This document shows positions 62,235 through 64,000 of a stretch of 64,000 nt of DNA, piece after piece; within the stretch, counting starts at the first letter, position 1, and the number at the start of each line of letters is the position of its first letter. The DNA is from Glandiceps talaboti (lineage: Eukaryota > Hemichordata > Enteropneusta > Spengelidae). The position numbers were made by a program, and so were the translations under genes. The stretch spans positions 9,000,931 through 9,064,930 of the forward strand of contig NC_135555.1 of the NCBI RefSeq assembly GCF_964340395.1. Reading direction: 5' to 3'. Under the pieces are notes generated by a model that did not search any database, was not told the DNA's origin, and saw only the letters and a list, made by a program, of their open reading frames with translations.

Positions 62235-63999
62235 TCACTATGGTTATGTCAAACAGCAAAATGTTGCACCCTCCATAGATACCAGTAATCACCATGGTTA
62301 CGTGCTCAATGAACCTTCTCACTCTGACCAAATTCTGAAGGGTTTGAATGATTTTCGTAAATCAGGTTATCTGACTGACACTGTCATTTGTGTGGATGGA
62401 TGTGAATTCCCTTGTCATCGAGCTGTTCTGGCATGCAGTAGTCCCTACTTCAAGGCTATGTTCTCAAGTGAAATGAAAGAGACAAGAGAAGGACGTATAA
62501 CAATAGATAAGATCAGTGCTACAGTTTTAGAACAATTACTAGAATATGCTTATACCTCCACAATTGTTATCAACTCAACCAATGCACAAGAATTACTTGA
62601 ATTTGCAAACTTATTGCAGTATAAGAAGATCGTCGAGGCCTGTAGTAAGTACTTACAAGATCAACTTCATCCATGCAACTGTTTAGGCATTCAGTATTTA
62701 GCAGAAATGCATGCCTGTCAACAACTCTACTCCAAGGCAAAGATGTATGCCGAGGCCAACTTTGGTGATGTTATTCTGAACGAGGATTTCTTACAGTTAA
62801 CTTTACCGCAAGTGATGGCTTATCTCAGTCAAGATAAACTGAACGTTACCAAAGAAGAAACGGTATTTAGTGGTGCTATGTGTTGGGTTGATTATAAATT
62901 CCAAAACAGAGTAGCACAAATACCCATGATTCTTGAGTGTGTCCGACTGCAGTATATGGATGCCGAGTTTCTGAATGACCGATTTAGAGACCCTATCCTG
63001 AATCAGCTGCCTGCATGTATGACTTTGTTACATAAAGCAAGGAAAACACAGAAGAAAATGGTACAAGATGACAAGAGTATTTACCATATGCCAAGTCAGC
63101 CTCGTGAATTTACAAAAACAGAGGTTATGGTGATAGTTGGTGGCTTCGATGCTGACCACACCTGGGTCCAAGATGTTCATTGCTATAATCCAACCAATAG
63201 AAAGTGGACAATGTTAGCTCCATTCCCAGCGGACATCAGTGGTTATAAAGCTGTTAGTCTCAACAACAATATTTATGTCACTGGAGGGAAAAGCACTACT
63301 GGTGTAACTGGAGCTGTGTTTTGCTACCAGTCGGTGTGTAACCAATGGAAACAAGTCACTGGACTTGATATTGCAAGACAGTTCCATGGTGCAGCCAGTT
63401 TGGGTGATTCCATTTACGTGGTAGGAGGTAAAGATGATAATGGGTGCTTCATCAGCGCTGTTGAATGTTATGATCCATCTATAGATAAGTGGAAACAAAT
63501 GCAACCTCTGCCAAATGCTGTAGGAAACCCAGCTGTTGTTTCACACAATGAGAGGCTGTACGTGATTGGTGGGTACACCTGTGGTCAACATACCTACAAA
63601 TCTATGCAATGTTATGATATTCAACTGCACACCTGGACAATAATCAACATGGTAATTCTGCAAACCAGGCATTTTCCAGCATTAGTGCTGAATGATAATA
63701 TTTACATATTAAGTGGTCCAGGAAGGTGTGGCATGCAGGTGTACAATCCATGTACAAACACATGTGTACAAACCACAGCAATGTGCACTCAAGAACGACA
63801 TCTGTTTGCATCTGCTGTCATCGATTGCAAGATGTATGTAGCTGGTGGCATGGTCAACTACAAAGCATTGCGAAGTATGGAAGTTTATGATCCTGATATG
63901 AACACTTGGACCAGTATTGGCAATATGCCAAAGTCATTAAGGCCCCATGGTTGCTGTGCTACAATTAGAAAATATCTTGGACCACCATACCTGAATTAG
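62194..63999 (+). CDS. BTB-BACK-Kelch protein, KLHL24/KLHL6/KLHL35-like (601 aa, single coding exon)
   Basis: The chosen start has an excellent context (GTGACCATGG); an in-frame GTG two codons upstream is not a likely eukaryotic start. Residues about 44-150 form a BTB domain (LTDTVICVDGCEFPCHRAVL, SPYFKAMFSSEMKE, the last including a phi-X-E element used for CUL3 binding). BACK spans about 155-260, with DQLHPCNCLGI at its start, as in the KLHL24 group. Kelch repeats run from about 312 to 590 (VIVGG, YVTGG, YVVGG, YVIGG, YILSG, YVAGG; the fifth has SG in place of GG). KLHL proteins are substrate adaptors of cytoplasmic CUL3 ubiquitin ligases. The whole coding region is one exon. Residues 8-37 contain an 18-residue duplication. 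The stop codon is the third-to-last to last base of the coding range, one base before the window edge. Confidence 0.94.
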   Translation: MEQQNGILSIENSNHYGYVKQQNVAPSIDTSNHHGYVLNEPSHSDQILKGLNDFRKSGYLTDTVICVDGCEFPCHRAVLACSSPYFKAMFSSEMKETREGRITIDKISATVLEQLLEYAYTSTIVINSTNAQELLEFANLLQYKKIVEACSKYLQDQLHPCNCLGIQYLAEMHACQQLYSKAKMYAEANFGDVILNEDFLQLTLPQVMAYLSQDKLNVTKEETVFSGAMCWVDYKFQNRVAQIPMILECVRLQYMDAEFLNDRFRDPILNQLPACMTLLHKARKTQKKMVQDDKSIYHMPSQPREFTKTEVMVIVGGFDADHTWVQDVHCYNPTNRKWTMLAPFPADISGYKAVSLNNNIYVTGGKSTTGVTGAVFCYQSVCNQWKQVTGLDIARQFHGAASLGDSIYVVGGKDDNGCFISAVECYDPSIDKWKQMQPLPNAVGNPAVVSHNERLYVIGGYTCGQHTYKSMQCYDIQLHTWTIINMVILQTRHFPALVLNDNIYILSGPGRCGMQVYNPCTNTCVQTTAMCTQERHLFASAVIDCKMYVAGGMVNYKALRSMEVYDPDMNTWTSIGNMPKSLRPHGCCATIRKYLGPPYLN

Positions 64000-64000
64000 G

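Overview
The window is metazoan nuclear DNA: spliced genes with GT-AG introns, AT-rich non-coding sequence, many microsatellites, minisatellites and short inverted-repeat elements, and no prokaryotic-style operons. The gene content (a BANP/BEN-domain factor, a POGLUT2/3-type glucosyltransferase, a KLHL protein, a ZNF341-like C2H2 protein and a first exon with the MSRRKQ motif of FOG/SALL-type repressors) suggests an animal near the invertebrate deuterostomes, such as a hemichordate or cephalochordate. Another invertebrate cannot be excluded from sequence alone.

Layout, left to right. 1-11.5 kb has no recognisable coding sequence and is probably the first intron of a minus-strand gene whose first coding exon (MSRRKQLNPKPLK) is at 11547-11586. 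11.7-21 kb is intergenic and dominated by simple repeats, plus a 32-bp minisatellite at 18.67-19.62 kb. 21.2-27.9 kb carries a plus-strand C2H2 zinc-finger gene (two coding exons, 958 aa). 28-32 kb holds a 1.7-kb inverted-repeat-bounded element and a foldback element. 32.5-39.95 kb carries BANP on the minus strand; nine coding exons join in frame to 443 aa. 40.5-53.2 kb carries a POGLUT2/3 (KDELC) gene on the plus strand; ten coding exons join in frame to 506 aa and end in HDEF. 55.7-58.85 kb carries a minus-strand three-exon gene of 278 aa with an RRM-like C-terminal domain, which I reconstructed from splice signals and do not recognise. 62.2-64.0 kb is a complete, single-coding-exon BTB-BACK-Kelch gene (601 aa).

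The most unusual structure is a set of tandem repeats that copy exon ends. In the POGLUT2/3 gene a 3.1-kb array of about 68 extra units (about 47 bp) follows exon 3, and each unit carries a copy of the last codons and the 5' splice site. In the same gene a ten-unit 43-bp array does this at exon 5. In BANP a 76-bp duplication copies the end and donor of coding exon 5. In the zinc-finger gene the last codons are copied into the 3' UTR. I recall that intronic minisatellites spanning 5' splice sites were described in amphioxus (called 'mirages'), so the phenomenon may have precedent, but the density here is notable.

The genes do not form an obvious pathway. Three are nuclear regulators (SNAG-exon gene, zinc-finger gene, BANP). 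The BANP promoter region carries a perfect TCTCGCGAGA, the site BANP is known to bind, which suggests autoregulation. The SNAG exon lying near BANP parallels the closeness of ZFPM1 and BANP on human 16q24 and may be old microsynteny.
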